From: Tardiphaga sp. vice304 | Lineage (GTDB): Bacteria > Pseudomonadota > Alphaproteobacteria > Rhizobiales > Xanthobacteraceae | Direction: 5' to 3' | DNA: 64,000 nucleotides | Assembly (NCBI RefSeq): GCF_007018905.1 | Contig: NZ_CP041402.1 | Location: 3,894,001-3,958,000, forward strand | In this document: positions 8,889 to 17,708 of the stretch, one piece after another | Position numbering within the stretch: the first letter of the stretch is position 1 | How the letters are laid out: each line of letters begins with the position of its first letter | Program-made: the position numbers and the translations under genes | Notes under the pieces: model-generated | What the model saw: the letters and a program-made list of their open reading frames with translations, nothing else | The model's database searches: none | What the model was told of the DNA's origin: nothing

Positions 8889-10133
8889 TTAGAACACAGT
8901 ACCGTCGCTGATGATCCTGATGGGGGGCGAGGCATCGGCGCGACGTTCGCGCGCCAGCACGCGCCCGGCGGCCCAGCTTCCGCCCTCGAGAATTTTGGCC
9001 AGCGGCAGCGAGGTCGCGTCAAGCTGCAGCTTCTCCCGGATGCCTTCGGCGAGGCGGTCGAGCAGCGCCACCGTCAGCGCACGCCATTCCACCACCAGCG
9101 TCGAGGACACGTCATGCTCGCGTTCCGCGTCGGCGTAATCGCGAAAATTGAGCACGCCGATATCGACGAACAACCCGCCATTGCGATACTCGGCGAGACC
9201 GGTGAGGCCGTCAATATTGGTGACCTCGATGCCCGCGATCTGCAGCGGTTCGATCAGCGAATAGGACAGCCACTGCGAGAGCTTGTGCAGCGGCATCAGT
9301 TCAGAGGTCGCATCGTCGGACTTCAGCGCCGGGTGCTTCCAGCAGTCGCCGAGCGCGATGCCGCCGAGCGTCAACCGCGACGGCCAGATCGGGCCGAGCC
9401 GCTGCAGCAGCACCGAGAGGATGGTCGGCGCCGGCAGCTTGCCTTGATGCGCCAGCATCACCATCTGGTCGAACAGCCCGCCGGGCCGCGGCGTGTCAAT
9501 CATGCCGAACACGTCCGGTTTCGACGCCACCAGCGAGCCCAGCCGGCGCAGCAGGTCGGCGCGCCCCTCGATGCCGACCAGCGGATTGGCGTCGGAAACC
9601 TGCATGCCGTTTTGCAGATCGGCGACGGAGAGCTTCTGCAGAACCGAGGCGTCGGCGCGCAATGGCTGCGCCGGATCGGCGGAGAACGCGCCGCTGGCGA
9701 ACATCGCGAGACTGGCCAGCCCCAGCCCTTCCGAGCGGCCGATCGCCTGCCCGGTTTTCGGATCCTGATAGCGCCAGCTTGGACCGGCGCCGGCATCCAG
9801 AAAGACGCTGACGATTGCGAGATCGAACTCGGCGCGCGCGCGCGCGGCTTTGTCTTTCCAGGCGGTCGCGTCGGCCAGCGCGGCCCAACGGTTGTCCCCG
9901 CCGGTGACGAAATGCCGCCAGCGCGAATGGAAGGGCACGTCGAGCGAGGGATAGGCCGCGCGCGTCGTCGCCAGCACGAGGTCCACCGCGGCGTCCATGC
10001 GGCCGAGGTCGATGCGGAAGTGGGCAAGCTTGTCGTCGAGGCCGATCGCCAGCAGACGATGCGCCCGCTCGCGCACCGCGCGGGCGGACAAGAGCGACAG
10101 AGCGGCCGAGGTATCCGGAGACAAGGAATTCAC
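8889..10133 (-). CDS. URC4/Urg3 family (DUF1688) protein of uracil catabolism
   Basis: This 414-aa protein belongs to the DUF1688 family, whose yeast member Urc4 is required to use uracil as a nitrogen source; the chemical step is not firmly known. Recognisable family features are [11 protein letters not shown] near the N-terminus, [53 protein letters not shown] and [20 protein letters not shown]. There is no signal peptide. I prefer GTG 10133, which has GAGAG 8 nt upstream and lies 11 nt past the urc1 stop. A TTG at 10169 would overlap urc1 by 26 nt. It sits between urc1 and upp. Confidence 0.9.
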   Translation of the reverse strand: MNSLSPDTSAALSLLSARAVRERAHRLLAIGLDDKLAHFRIDLGRMDAAVDLVLATTRAAYPSLDVPFHSRWRHFVTGGDNRWAALADATAWKDKAARARAEFDLAIVSVFLDAGAGPSWRYQDPKTGQAIGRSEGLGLASLAMFASGAFSADPAQPLRADASVLQKLSVADLQNGMQVSDANPLVGIEGRADLLRRLGSLVASKPDVFGMIDTPRPGGLFDQMVMLAHQGKLPAPTILSVLLQRLGPIWPSRLTLGGIALGDCWKHPALKSDDATSELMPLHKLSQWLSYSLIEPLQIAGIEVTNIDGLTGLAEYRNGGLFVDIGVLNFRDYADAEREHDVSSTLVVEWRALTVALLDRLAEGIREKLQLDATSLPLAKILEGGSWAAGRVLARERRADASPPIRIISDGTVF

Positions 10134-10143
10134 CGCAAAGCTC

Positions 10144-11400
10144 TCAATATTTTTCCAGTGAACGGCCAACGGAGTCCTGCAGATCCTGCGGCAGCACCGG
10201 CTCCGGCGAATAATAGCCCGCGGCCTTCTTCGCGGTCATCTCGACATGCGCGTCGGCAGGGATCATGTCGTCCGGGATCGAGACCCGCTCGACGATCTCG
10301 ACGCCCTGGCTCGTCAGCGCATCGTGCTTCATGTCGCTCATCGAGATGAAACGGTCGATCCGTTTCAGCCCGAGCCAGTGGATGACGTCCGGCATCAATT
10401 GCTGGAAGCGCGCGTCCTGTACGCCGGCGACGCATTCCGTGCGCTCGAAATATTGCGCGGCGGCGTCGCCGCCTTCCTGGCGCTTGCGCGCGTTGTAGAC
10501 CAGGAATTTGGTGACCTCGCCAAGCGCGCGGCCTTCCTTGCGGTTGTAGATGATGACGCCGAGACCGCCGGCCTGCCCGGCCTTGGCGCATTCCTCGATG
10601 CCATGGATCAGATAGGGCCGGCAGGTGCAGATGTCGGAGCCGAACACGTCGGAGCCGTTGCATTCGTCATGGACGCGGCAGGTGATTTTCGTGGTGTGGT
10701 CCGGCAGCTTGGTCACGTCGCCGAACAGGTAGGCCGTGATGCCGCCGATCGGCGGCAGGAAGACGTGCAAGTCGGGCCGCGTCACCAGTTCGGGAAACAT
10801 GCCCGCGGTCTGTTCGAACAATTGCCGGCGCAGATTGTTCTCGGTGGTGCCGAAGCGCGCCGCCAGTCCCGGCAGATGCCAGACCGGATCGATCGCGATC
10901 TTCACGACCGACACACTGCCATTGGCATGCACGACGTCATTATCGACCTTCAGCCGGCCGGCGGCGATCGCGCTTTGCAATTCGATCAGATCGAGCCGCG
11001 CACGGGTGATAGCGATGCTCGGGCGGATGTCCACACCCTCGGCGATCTCGGTCGCAAAATTCTCGGCAACAAGATGGCCGAAGGGATCCAGCGAAACGAT
11101 CTTCGCGGGATCGATCCACTGTTCGAACGGACCGATGGTGGCCGCGGGAAACGTATTGGTGAGGTCCGGCCGACGCATCGGATCGAGCGCGCCGGAGGAG
11201 ACGGCGAGTGCGCGATACACCGAATAGGAGCCGCCATGCGTGCCTATCACATTGCGATCCTGTGGCCGCGACACAGTACCAATCACCGGCCCGCGCTCGC
11301 GCGCATCAGGCGCGCCCCATCGGATCGGAAAGTCGTGTTTCGCGCCCGGCGCCGGGTGCGAGGTCAGCCGTATATGGTCGATCCGGTTGGAGCGAGTCAT
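10144..11400 (-). CDS. GTP cyclohydrolase II-like protein, URC1 type (uracil catabolism)
   Basis: This 418-aa protein is about twice the length of RibA, with an N-terminal extension of some 200 residues before the cyclohydrolase II core. The core keeps the zinc-binding Cys pattern (ECNGSDVFGSDICTC, three Cys spaced 11 and 2). RibA's GRGIGL loop is changed to EGRALGEVTKFLVYN, and the region then reads MPDVIHWLGLKRIDRFISMS. This is the Urc1 form of the family, needed with Urc4 and uracil phosphoribosyltransferase for uracil breakdown in yeast, rather than riboflavin synthesis. ATG 11400 is chosen for the GAGGGGG 8-9 nt upstream; a TTG at 11418 is less likely. It heads the operon. Confidence 0.9.
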   Translation of the reverse strand: MTRSNRIDHIRLTSHPAPGAKHDFPIRWGAPDARERGPVIGTVSRPQDRNVIGTHGGSYSVYRALAVSSGALDPMRRPDLTNTFPAATIGPFEQWIDPAKIVSLDPFGHLVAENFATEIAEGVDIRPSIAITRARLDLIELQSAIAAGRLKVDNDVVHANGSVSVVKIAIDPVWHLPGLAARFGTTENNLRRQLFEQTAGMFPELVTRPDLHVFLPPIGGITAYLFGDVTKLPDHTTKITCRVHDECNGSDVFGSDICTCRPYLIHGIEECAKAGQAGGLGVIIYNRKEGRALGEVTKFLVYNARKRQEGGDAAAQYFERTECVAGVQDARFQQLMPDVIHWLGLKRIDRFISMSDMKHDALTSQGVEIVERVSIPDDMIPADAHVEMTAKKAAGYYSPEPVLPQDLQDSVGRSLEKY

Positions 11401-11422
11401 CGCAAAAGGCCCCCTCAAATGG

Positions 11423-11453
11423 CAACGGCCCGCCTAAGAAGACGGGCCCGTTG
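11423..11453 (-). promoter_or_regulatory. Hairpin in the 5' leader of the urc1-urc4-upp operon
   Basis: On the minus strand CAACGGGCCCG and CGGGCCGTTG form a roughly 10-bp GC-rich stem with one bulged base, ending about 22 nt before the urc1 start and just before its ribosome-binding site. There is no U-run, so it is not a standard terminator. It could affect initiation or mRNA stability. Confidence 0.4.
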
Positions 11454-11477
11454 ACATGGATGCTATGTAACGCGGCG

Positions 11478-11495
11478 CGCGCTAAACATAGCGCG
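11478..11495. promoter_or_regulatory. Operator-like inverted repeat upstream of urc1
   Basis: CGCGCTA-AACA-TAGCGCG is a perfect 7-bp inverted repeat with a 4-bp spacer, 78-95 bp upstream of the urc1 start. The size suits a dimeric repressor site. No regulator gene lies next to the cluster. Confidence 0.4.
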
Positions 11496-11685
11496 ACGCT
11501 GTGCCGAAGAAAAAAAGTATACGCATGTCGCGACGAAAGACAACAAGATAAATAGCAAAAGATTCGCGGCGGTTAACGAGGCGTCGCTAATGCACGCGCG
11601 GCATAATGTTTCAGTGCCGTGAAGGCCGGAACGATTGTAGCGACCACAGGTTTTCTTCTCGCGCATTCGCACAGGGAGAAACCTC

Positions 11686-12039
11686 ATGACCAACGAAGAC
11701 GAAACCGTCAGCCTGATCGGCAGCGACAAGGTACAGGGCTCCGCGGTGTTCGACGCCGACGGCAACAAGATCGGCAGCATTGAGCGCCTGATGATCGAGA
11801 AGAGCAGCGGCCGGGTATCCTACGCCGTCGTGTCGTTCGGCGGCTTTCTCGGCATTGGCGACGATCACTATCCGCTGCCGTGGCCGTCGCTGAAGTACAA
11901 TGTCGAACTCGGCGGCTACCAGACCCTGGTGACCATCGACCAGATCAAGGGCGCGCCGAAGGCCGCCAACGGCGAATGGAATTGGGCGGATACGACGCGC
12001 ACCAAGGGCCTTGACGACTATTATGGTGTGCCCATCTGA
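11686..12039 (+). CDS. PRC-barrel domain-containing protein
   Basis: This 117-aa protein consists of one PRC-barrel (about residues 8-85: LIGSDKVQGSAVFDADGNKI, GSIERLMIEKSSGRVSYAVV) and a short tail. The PRC fold is shared by the photosynthetic reaction centre H subunit and RimM and is common as a stand-alone, stress-associated protein in rhizobia. No signal peptide or membrane segment is visible. The start has GGGAGAAACC upstream. Its target is not evident from the neighbours. Confidence 0.9.
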   Translation: MTNEDETVSLIGSDKVQGSAVFDADGNKIGSIERLMIEKSSGRVSYAVVSFGGFLGIGDDHYPLPWPSLKYNVELGGYQTLVTIDQIKGAPKAANGEWNWADTTRTKGLDDYYGVPI

Positions 12040-12104
12040 CCGGCACGCTAAGCCGCCCGCATCTGGCGAACGATTGACCGACTGGAGACCCGTTGACCTA
12101 ACAA

Positions 12105-13546
12105 TTGACACGACGAAGATTGGCGGGCAGCGCGCTGGCGGTGGGAGCCGTTGCCGCCACGCCGGCGATGGCTCTTGCGGACAAGAAGCCGGCAACCAGG
12201 TCGTTTCCGAACGGCTTTGTCTGGGGCACGGCCACGTCGGCCTATCAGATCGAAGGCGCGGCGACTGAAGACGGACGCGGCCGTTCGGTCTGGGACACCT
12301 ACGCGCACATACCGGGCAAGATCCGGGGCGGCGCGCATGGCGACCGCGCCAGCGATCACTTCCACCGCTACAAGGAAGACGTCGCGCTGATGAAGGCGCT
12401 GGGCACAACCGCCTATCGTTTCTCGATCGCCTGGCCGCGGGTATTTCCCGACGGCACCGGCGCCGCCAATCCCCAAGGACTCGACTTCTACAACCGATTG
12501 ATCGATGAATTGCTGGCCAACGGCATCACACCGTTTGCGACGTTGTATCACTGGGACCTGCCGCAGGCGCTACAGGACCGCTTCGGCGGCTGGGAGTCCG
12601 TCGAGACCGCCAGGGCCTTTGCCGACTACGCCGGCTACGTCGCGTCGAAGATCACCGATCGCGTCAAGAACGCTTCACCATCAACGAAGCCGCCACCTTC
12701 ATCGACTTCGGCTACGGCCCAGGCCCGGTCGAACTGGCGCCTGGCCTGAAGCGGCCGCAGCCGGTGCCCAACCAGATCCGCCATCACGTGGCGCTCGGTC
12801 ATGGCCTCGCCGTGCAGGCGATCCGTGCGCAAGGCCGCGCCGGCACCCGCGTGGGCCTTGCGGAAAACGTCGTCTCCTGCGTTCCGGCGATCGAGACCCC
12901 GGCCAATATCCGCGCTTCCGAAATCGCCACCCGCGAGATGAATGCCGGCTATCTCACCGCGATCCTGGAGGGCCGCTACACCGACGCTTTCCTCGCCTAT
13001 GCCGGCGCCGACGCGCCGCGCTTCACCGCCGAGGAAATGAAGGTCATCGCGTCGCCGCTCGATTTCCTCGGCCTCAACATCTACATGCCGCAGCATTACG
13101 TGACGGCGAGCGATACGGCGGCCGGCTTTTCATTGCTGCCGTTTCCGGCGTCGTTTCCGCATATGGAATCCGACTGGCTGCGGGTCGGGCCTGAAGCCAT
13201 GTATTGGGGGCCGCGCAACGTCGCCAAAGTGTGGGGCGTGAAGGAGATCTATATCAGCGAGAACGGCACCTCGGCCACCGACCGTGTGCTGGCCGATGGC
13301 AGCATCGCCGATCTCGACCGCATCATGTATCTGCGCAACTATCTGACCCAGCTACAACGCGCCACCGCCGACGGCGTGCCCGTCGCGGGCTACTTTCAGT
13401 GGAGCCTGATCGACAATTTTGAATGGTCGGACGGGTTCGACAAACGCTTCGGGCTGGTCCATGTCGATTTTGAAACACAGCAACGAACGCCGAAGCTGAG
13501 CGCGGAGTTCTATCGGCAGGTGATCGCGAACAATGCGCTGGCGTAG
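12105..13546 (+). pseudogene. GH1 beta-glucosidase with Tat-like signal, disrupted by a 1-bp frameshift
   Basis: Two overlapping frames together encode a complete family-1 glycosidase. The first part (12105 to about 12670) opens with a twin-arginine-type signal ([20 protein letters not shown]) and [20 protein letters not shown]. The second part continues in the -1 frame with [20 protein letters not shown], which carries the acid/base Glu (NEA instead of NEP), and IYISENGTS, which carries the nucleophile. Adding one C near 12670 (AAGAAC to AAGAACC) rejoins the frames. The only possible start is TTG 12105, because TAA lies 3 nt upstream in frame, so the original start may also be damaged. A sequencing error could explain the shift. 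Confidence 0.88.
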
Positions 13547-13831
13547 GGCCGAATCGAGGCTGCCATTGGCGTGCCAGCATGCCAGCCCGTTGGCACCGGA
13601 AGGTTGAGCCGCATAATGGCTGGCGAAGCCGGTTTGGTACATTCAGGCTGGGGGATGCGGGGCCGGTTCCCGTTAATCGGTTGCCGGCAGATTCATCGCC
13701 GGCTCGGTTGACTTTGCCCCGCCCTTCCCCCAATAAACCGCCAACCGGGAGCCCGTCATCGGGCGTTCGTTTTAGCGTCATCCATGGCCGTCCAGCCGCT
13801 TCTTGGCGGGCTGAGGTCGATGGCGTGGAGC

Positions 13832-13917
13832 GGGGGAGTGTCCCGAGTGGCAAAGGGAGCTGACTGTAAATCAGCCGTCTTATGACTTCGAAGGTTCGAG
13901 TCCTTCTTCCCCCACCA
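13832..13917 (+). tRNA. tRNA-Tyr (anticodon GTA)
   Basis: An 86-nt class II tRNA with a long variable arm and encoded CCA. The acceptor GGGGGAG pairs with TTCCCCC, the anticodon loop region is CTGTAAA giving GTA, the variable arm is CCGTCTTATGACTTC, and the T-arm is GAAGGTTCGAGTCCTTC. Confidence 0.97.
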
Positions 13918-14170
13918 TCCTGTTTTCATTGAAGAATTAGCCCTGCGGGGCGGCGGCGAGAGCGGCTTTTGCGGTGTTCGGTGCATTTGCCGGAGCGGCC
14001 GCGTCGGCCCGGAACCCGCTCGAATCGCGTCGCGGGCTTGGCCCGACTGCACGGCGCCTGCCTGCGGCAACGGCTGCAGCAAATGAGCGAACGACGCCCT
14101 ATCGTTCCGGCACCGAACGAATCGGCCAGATCGCCCCAAGGCGGCAGAATGCACAAAGGACCACTTTCGC

Positions 14171-14704
14171 GTGTTTGAAGCCGTCGACTGGGGCTCCTTG
14201 TTGGTCCCGCAGAACCCGCTGGCCGAAGTGATCGTGCGCGGCACGTTGATCTATCTGTTGCTGTTTCTGGTGCTGCGTTTCTTCCTGAACCGGCAGGCCG
14301 GCGCCGTCGGCATTCCCGACATTCTGGTGATCGTTCTGATCGTCGAGGCGACCACCGATGCGATGGGCAAGAACGGGTCGGTGACCGAGGCAGCCCTTTT
14401 GATCGGCACGGTCATGGCCTGGAGCTACGGCCTGCAATGGCTGAGCTTCAGGGTGCCGCGCCTGCGCTTCCTGGTGAGTTCACCGAAAGTCAAACTGATC
14501 GAAAATGGACAGGTCTTGCGGCGAAACATGCGGCGGGAGCTGGTCACGGACGAAGAGCTGATGTCGCTGCTGCGCAGCCAGGGCATTGACGATCCAAAGC
14601 AAGTCAAATCGGCCTATATCGAAGGAAGCGGTGACATCAGCGTGATCCCACTGGATGGCAAGCCGTCCGGCGATGGCCACAAGGGCGCCGACGCGATGGC
14701 ATAG
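14171..14704 (+). CDS. DUF421 domain-containing membrane protein (YetF family)
   Basis: This 177-aa protein has two or three N-terminal transmembrane helices (about residues 22-41, 47-65 and 74-92: GTLIYLLLFLVLRFF, GIPDILVIVLIVEATTDAMG). A C-terminal cytoplasmic YetF-like domain follows (KVKLIENGQVLRRNMRRELV, DEELMSLLRSQGIDD). The function of the family is unknown. It starts with GTG 14171 and lies downstream of tRNA-Tyr. The 253 bp before it hold nothing else I can recognise. Confidence 0.9.
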   Translation: MFEAVDWGSLLVPQNPLAEVIVRGTLIYLLLFLVLRFFLNRQAGAVGIPDILVIVLIVEATTDAMGKNGSVTEAALLIGTVMAWSYGLQWLSFRVPRLRFLVSSPKVKLIENGQVLRRNMRRELVTDEELMSLLRSQGIDDPKQVKSAYIEGSGDISVIPLDGKPSGDGHKGADAMA

Positions 14705-14742
14705 GTCAGCCGGATCGCCTCGCCGCGTACGGTGCCGACGGC

Positions 14743-14838
14743 TCAGCCGAAAATGGCCCACAGCACGAAGGTCAAAAATCCGGCGAGGCTGACGGCGACA
14801 ATGGCGGCAAGCAGCTCGTTTTCCGTGGCATCATCCAT
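14743..14838 (-). CDS. Small single-pass membrane protein, 31 aa
   Basis: This short frame starts MDDATENELLAAIVAVSLAG and ends FVLWAIFG before TGA. It has an acidic N-terminus and then a hydrophobic helix of about 20 residues, a layout common in genuine small membrane proteins. It lies between DUF421 and rlmB on the opposite strand. No strong ribosome-binding site is visible. Function unknown; it could be a chance frame. Confidence 0.45.
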   Translation of the reverse strand: MDDATENELLAAIVAVSLAGFLTFVLWAIFG

Positions 14839-14981
14839 CGACGGAGAACGTGCGGCGAGGCCCGGCGTTCCACCGAGATGCCGCAGCGCCTGAACGCCGC
14901 CCGATGGATTGCGCTCGACACCGGCGGCGGAATTGCCTAACCGACCTCACCCGACCACGAAGATTGACGCAGGCGACTGGC

Positions 14982-15788
14982 ATGAATGACCGAGATCGAA
15001 AGCCGCGGTTCGCGCGCGGCGGCGGCAAGGGCCGCGACCGCGGTCCGCCGCGGCGCGGGCGCGAATCGGGCGACGGCCCGGCCATCCTGTATGGCTGGCA
15101 CAGCGTCACGGCAGCCTTGGCTAATCCGGAGCGCAAGATCCGCAAATTGTGGCTGACCGAGAATGCCGCGCGGCGCCTGGCCGACGACAAGATCGACACA
15201 CGGATCGAGCCTACCATCGTGCCGCCGCGCGAGATCGCCGACCGGCTCGGCCCCGACGCCGTGCACCAGGGCCTGCTGGCGGAAGCCGACCCGCTGGAAT
15301 CGCCCGATCTGGACTCGCTGACCCAGGACGGCATCGTGCTGGTGCTCGACCAGATCACAGATCCGCACAATGTCGGCGCCATCCTGCGCTCGGCCGCGGC
15401 CTTCAACGTCAAGGCGATCGTCACGACCGCCAGGCACAGCCCGGAGGCCACTGGCGTGCTGGCGAAATCCGCCTCCGGCGCGCTGGAGCTGGTGCCGATC
15501 ATCACCGTCACCAACCTCGCCCGCGCGCTGGACGAATTGAACGACCTCGGCTTCCTGACCGTCGGACTCGACAGCGAGGGCAGCGAGACGCTGTCGGCTG
15601 TGCCGCTGCGCCAGCCGCTGGCGCTGGTGCTGGGCGCCGAAGGCAGCGGCCTGCGGCGCCTCACGCGCGATACCTGCAGCGTCGTGGCCAGGCTCGACAT
15701 GCCCGGCGCCATCAAGAGCCTCAACGTCTCCAACGCGGCCGTGCTGGCGCTCTATATCGGCGCCAGCCAGCTCGGCCTGATGCGCTGA
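14982..15788 (+). CDS. rlmB: 23S rRNA (guanosine-2'-O-)-methyltransferase RlmB (SpoU/TrmH family)
   Basis: This 268-aa SPOUT methyltransferase uses SAM to methylate the 2'-O of a guanosine in 23S rRNA (G2251 in E. coli). The N-terminal 35 residues are basic and Arg/Gly-rich. The substrate-binding domain then begins at ILYGWHSVTAALANPERKI. The SPOUT domain shows the three family motifs: DQITDPHNVGAILRSAAAF, LALVLGAEGSGLRRLT and MPGAIKSLNVSNAAVLALY. ATG 14982 gives the normal length; the frame is open further upstream but without family similarity. A strong hairpin terminator follows. Confidence 0.94.
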   Translation: MNDRDRKPRFARGGGKGRDRGPPRRGRESGDGPAILYGWHSVTAALANPERKIRKLWLTENAARRLADDKIDTRIEPTIVPPREIADRLGPDAVHQGLLAEADPLESPDLDSLTQDGIVLVLDQITDPHNVGAILRSAAAFNVKAIVTTARHSPEATGVLAKSASGALELVPIITVTNLARALDELNDLGFLTVGLDSEGSETLSAVPLRQPLALVLGAEGSGLRRLTRDTCSVVARLDMPGAIKSLNVSNAAVLALYIGASQLGLMR

Positions 15789-15800
15789 TATCCCGAAACA

Positions 15801-15836
15801 GAAACACCCGCTCGCATCGCTGCGAGCGGGCGTTTC
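15801..15836. terminator. Bidirectional hairpin terminator
   Basis: CCCGCTCGCA-TCGC-TGCGAGCGGG forms a perfect 10-bp stem, extended by AAAC/GTTT arms that supply A and T runs in both directions. It lies between the convergent rlmB and Gly/Tyr-rich protein genes and can serve both. Confidence 0.85.
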
Positions 15837-15851
15837 ACTGGCTGAAGCGGA

Positions 15852-16454
15852 TCAGTACATCCGGCGATGATGCTGCGGATGGGCGTGACGCGGCGCATAC
15901 ATCACGCGCGGGCCGGCGACGTGGCGGCGATGATGGTGATAGCCATAACGCGGCGCGTAGCCACGCGGGGCGTAGCCGTAGCGCGGCGCCATGCGGTAGC
16001 CGTGGCGATAGCTGGCGCGCATCCGGGGCGGATAGCTGTAGACGGCCGGTCCGCGATAGGCCGGCTGCGCCCAGGACGTGTGGTTGATCGCGTTGCCGTA
16101 GGGGCCGCCGTCGTAATAGCCGTAGTTTGGGCGATCATAGCCGCGCGGTCCGCTCAGGGCTGTTTCCTGATAGGTCGGCACCGGCGCGTAATTGCCCGGG
16201 CCGCTGAAGCTCGGCCCCTGATTGGCGTAATGATAGCGGCTCGGATCCGGCAGCCGCTCATAGCCGGCGACGCCGGCATAGCCATAGCCGCCGCCGTATC
16301 CTGCGCCATAGCCTGCGCCGGCGCAGGGGCTTACATAGGCTTGGCCGCATGGCGAGCAACCGCTGTTGAACAGGCCGCCACAAGCCATCGCCGGCGCTGC
16401 ACTGGCGGCGACCAGAGCCGCGGCAACTATCAATTTGGAAATCATGTTACGCAT
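15852..16454 (-). CDS. Secreted Gly/Tyr/Arg-rich hypothetical protein
   Basis: This 200-aa protein has a clear signal peptide (SKLIVAAALVAASAAPAMAC, cleavage near residue 24). CGGLFNSGCSPCGQAYVSPC follows, then low-complexity sequence rich in Gly, Tyr, Pro, Arg and His (YGAGYGGGYGYAGVAGYERL, RYGYAPRGYAPRYGYHHHRR). It is probably periplasmic or cell-surface; several Cys near the mature N-terminus could form disulfides or bind metal. Function unknown. It shares the strand with another secreted protein at 16508-16936 and ends at a shared terminator. Confidence 0.8.
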   Translation of the reverse strand: MRNMISKLIVAAALVAASAAPAMACGGLFNSGCSPCGQAYVSPCAGAGYGAGYGGGYGYAGVAGYERLPDPSRYHYANQGPSFSGPGNYAPVPTYQETALSGPRGYDRPNYGYYDGGPYGNAINHTSWAQPAYRGPAVYSYPPRMRASYRHGYRMAPRYGYAPRGYAPRYGYHHHRRHVAGPRVMYAPRHAHPQHHRRMY

Positions 16455-16507
16455 AAACGCTCTCCTGGTTGGACATTTTCTTGGTTGAACTAAGTTGAAC
16501 GAAGTGA

Positions 16508-16936
16508 CTATCGACGTCGGATATCCGGCGGGGCCACGATCACCGCCGGCGGATCAAACGGCACGACCTGCTGTGGCGCGGGCGGCGGCGACGCCGCCGA
16601 CCAACTCTCGTGGTAACTCTCTGCCGGCTTTGGCAGCTTGCGGTTCTTCGGCGGCTCGATCTCGAGCCGCCCGTAGCCCGGCTGGCGACCGGCGCTAGGG
16701 TAATAGTGGCCGACATTCGGCACCGGATCGACGTAACGTCCGCCGTAGACGGTCGGCTGGACGTGGATGCCGCGCGACAGGCCGCGGTCACCCTCGATCA
16801 CGGCATAGGAGGCATCGATGCCGTTGATGATGATTGGCACGCCTGTCCTGCCGGGAATGACGATATTGAACCCGTCGCCCGCCATGGCCGGCAGGCTGGT
16901 CCCGATCACGATCAACAACGCTGCAACGAGGCGCAT
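16508..16936 (-). CDS. Secreted hypothetical protein with Pro-rich C-terminus
   Basis: This 142-aa protein has a signal peptide (LVAALLIVIGTSLPAMAGDG, cleavage after AMA). A conserved-looking block follows (FNIVIPGRTGVPIIINGIDA, SYAVIEGDRGLSRGIHVQPT), and the C-terminal half is Pro-rich (PPAPQQVVPFDPPAVIVAPP). I do not recognise a named domain. It lies upstream of the Gly/Tyr-rich secreted protein gene on the same strand, about 50 nt away, so the two may be co-transcribed. Confidence 0.78.
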   Translation of the reverse strand: MRLVAALLIVIGTSLPAMAGDGFNIVIPGRTGVPIIINGIDASYAVIEGDRGLSRGIHVQPTVYGGRYVDPVPNVGHYYPSAGRQPGYGRLEIEPPKNRKLPKPAESYHESWSAASPPPAPQQVVPFDPPAVIVAPPDIRRR

Positions 16937-17172
16937 GGCAATGTCCTGTATTCCGGTGATAGGCTAGCCCAAGCCATCGCGGCATGGGTTAAATCCGCTC
17001 GGCATTCTGCTAGTAAGCCTAACGCACCGGCGTTTCCGGAAGTTCAAACGCGTCAAGACACCGCGTATATCGTTAATGATTTGAGCGAGCCCTGCCCTCC
17101 GCAGGGACAATTACACCAGCGGAACCGAACGCCCTGACAAGGGTTGCCCATTGCCTGTCCCGGAGATGTTCC

Positions 17173-17451
17173 ATGAAATTGCTCAGTGCCGCGCTCGTCG
17201 CCTTCGCCGTGTTGTCGACGCCTGCTTTGGCGGGACACGCCCGGCATCACCATCGGCATCATCATGCCGCGCACGGCCCGATGTATTACGCCGCCCCCGG
17301 CCAGCCCTACCGGATCAGCTTCAGCCATAATTACGGCCCCGGCATCCTGCCCGGCACCTATGCCTATTATGACGGTCCGCTGAGGGTCCGCTGCGACCAG
17401 TCGGCCGCCGCCTATCGCGGCCAGGACGGCCGCGCACATCCCTGTAACTGA
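17173..17451 (+). CDS. Small secreted His-rich protein
   Basis: This 92-aa protein has a signal peptide (KLLSAALVAFAVLSTPALAG) followed by a His cluster (HARHHHRHHHAAHG) and a Tyr/Pro/Gly-rich remainder with two Cys (VRCDQSAAAYRG, AHPCN). The His cluster suggests binding of nickel, zinc or copper in the periplasm, but no function is established. GGAGATGTTCC lies before the start. Confidence 0.75.
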   Translation: MKLLSAALVAFAVLSTPALAGHARHHHRHHHAAHGPMYYAAPGQPYRISFSHNYGPGILPGTYAYYDGPLRVRCDQSAAAYRGQDGRAHPCN

Positions 17452-17491
17452 TATCGATTCTGAGATCGTGCCGGGCCCAGACCGGTTGAAA

Positions 17492-17566
17492 TGGTGCCGG
17501 TTGAGAGGATTGAACTCCCGACCTTCGGTTTACAAAACCGCTGCTCTACCGCTGAGCTAAACCGGC
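17492..17566 (-). tRNA. tRNA-Thr (anticodon TGT)
   Basis: The minus strand folds as a 75-nt cloverleaf with encoded CCA. The acceptor GCCGGTT pairs with AACCGGC, the D-arm is AGCTCAGCGGTAGAGC, the anticodon loop TTTGTAA gives TGT, and the T-arm contains GGGAGTTCAATCCTC. Confidence 0.96.
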
Positions 17567-17708
17567 AACAATTTCAAGGCCTTGGGCTGATGTCCCGAGC
17601 CCGCCGAGCGCCGGGACGGGGACCGGCCCGGCATTCACGGCGTCAGATACCAGACTCCGTCCGCAAGAGCCACACCCGACGGACAACACGGTGCAAGTCG
17701 GCAATGGT

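Noticed and set aside
8874..10349. Plus-strand frame of 491 codons opposite urc4
   Set aside because: Shadow of the DUF1688 gene; composition and lack of motifs rule it out.
11611..12408. Minus-strand frame of 265 codons across the PRC-barrel and GH1 genes
   Set aside because: It crosses two genes on the other strand and is Arg/Pro/Ser-rich with no motif.
13751..13764. GCCCG-TCAT-CGGGC hairpin followed by GTTCGTTTT before tRNA-Tyr
   Set aside because: A 5-bp stem is too weak to call a terminator with confidence, and no functional gene ends just upstream.
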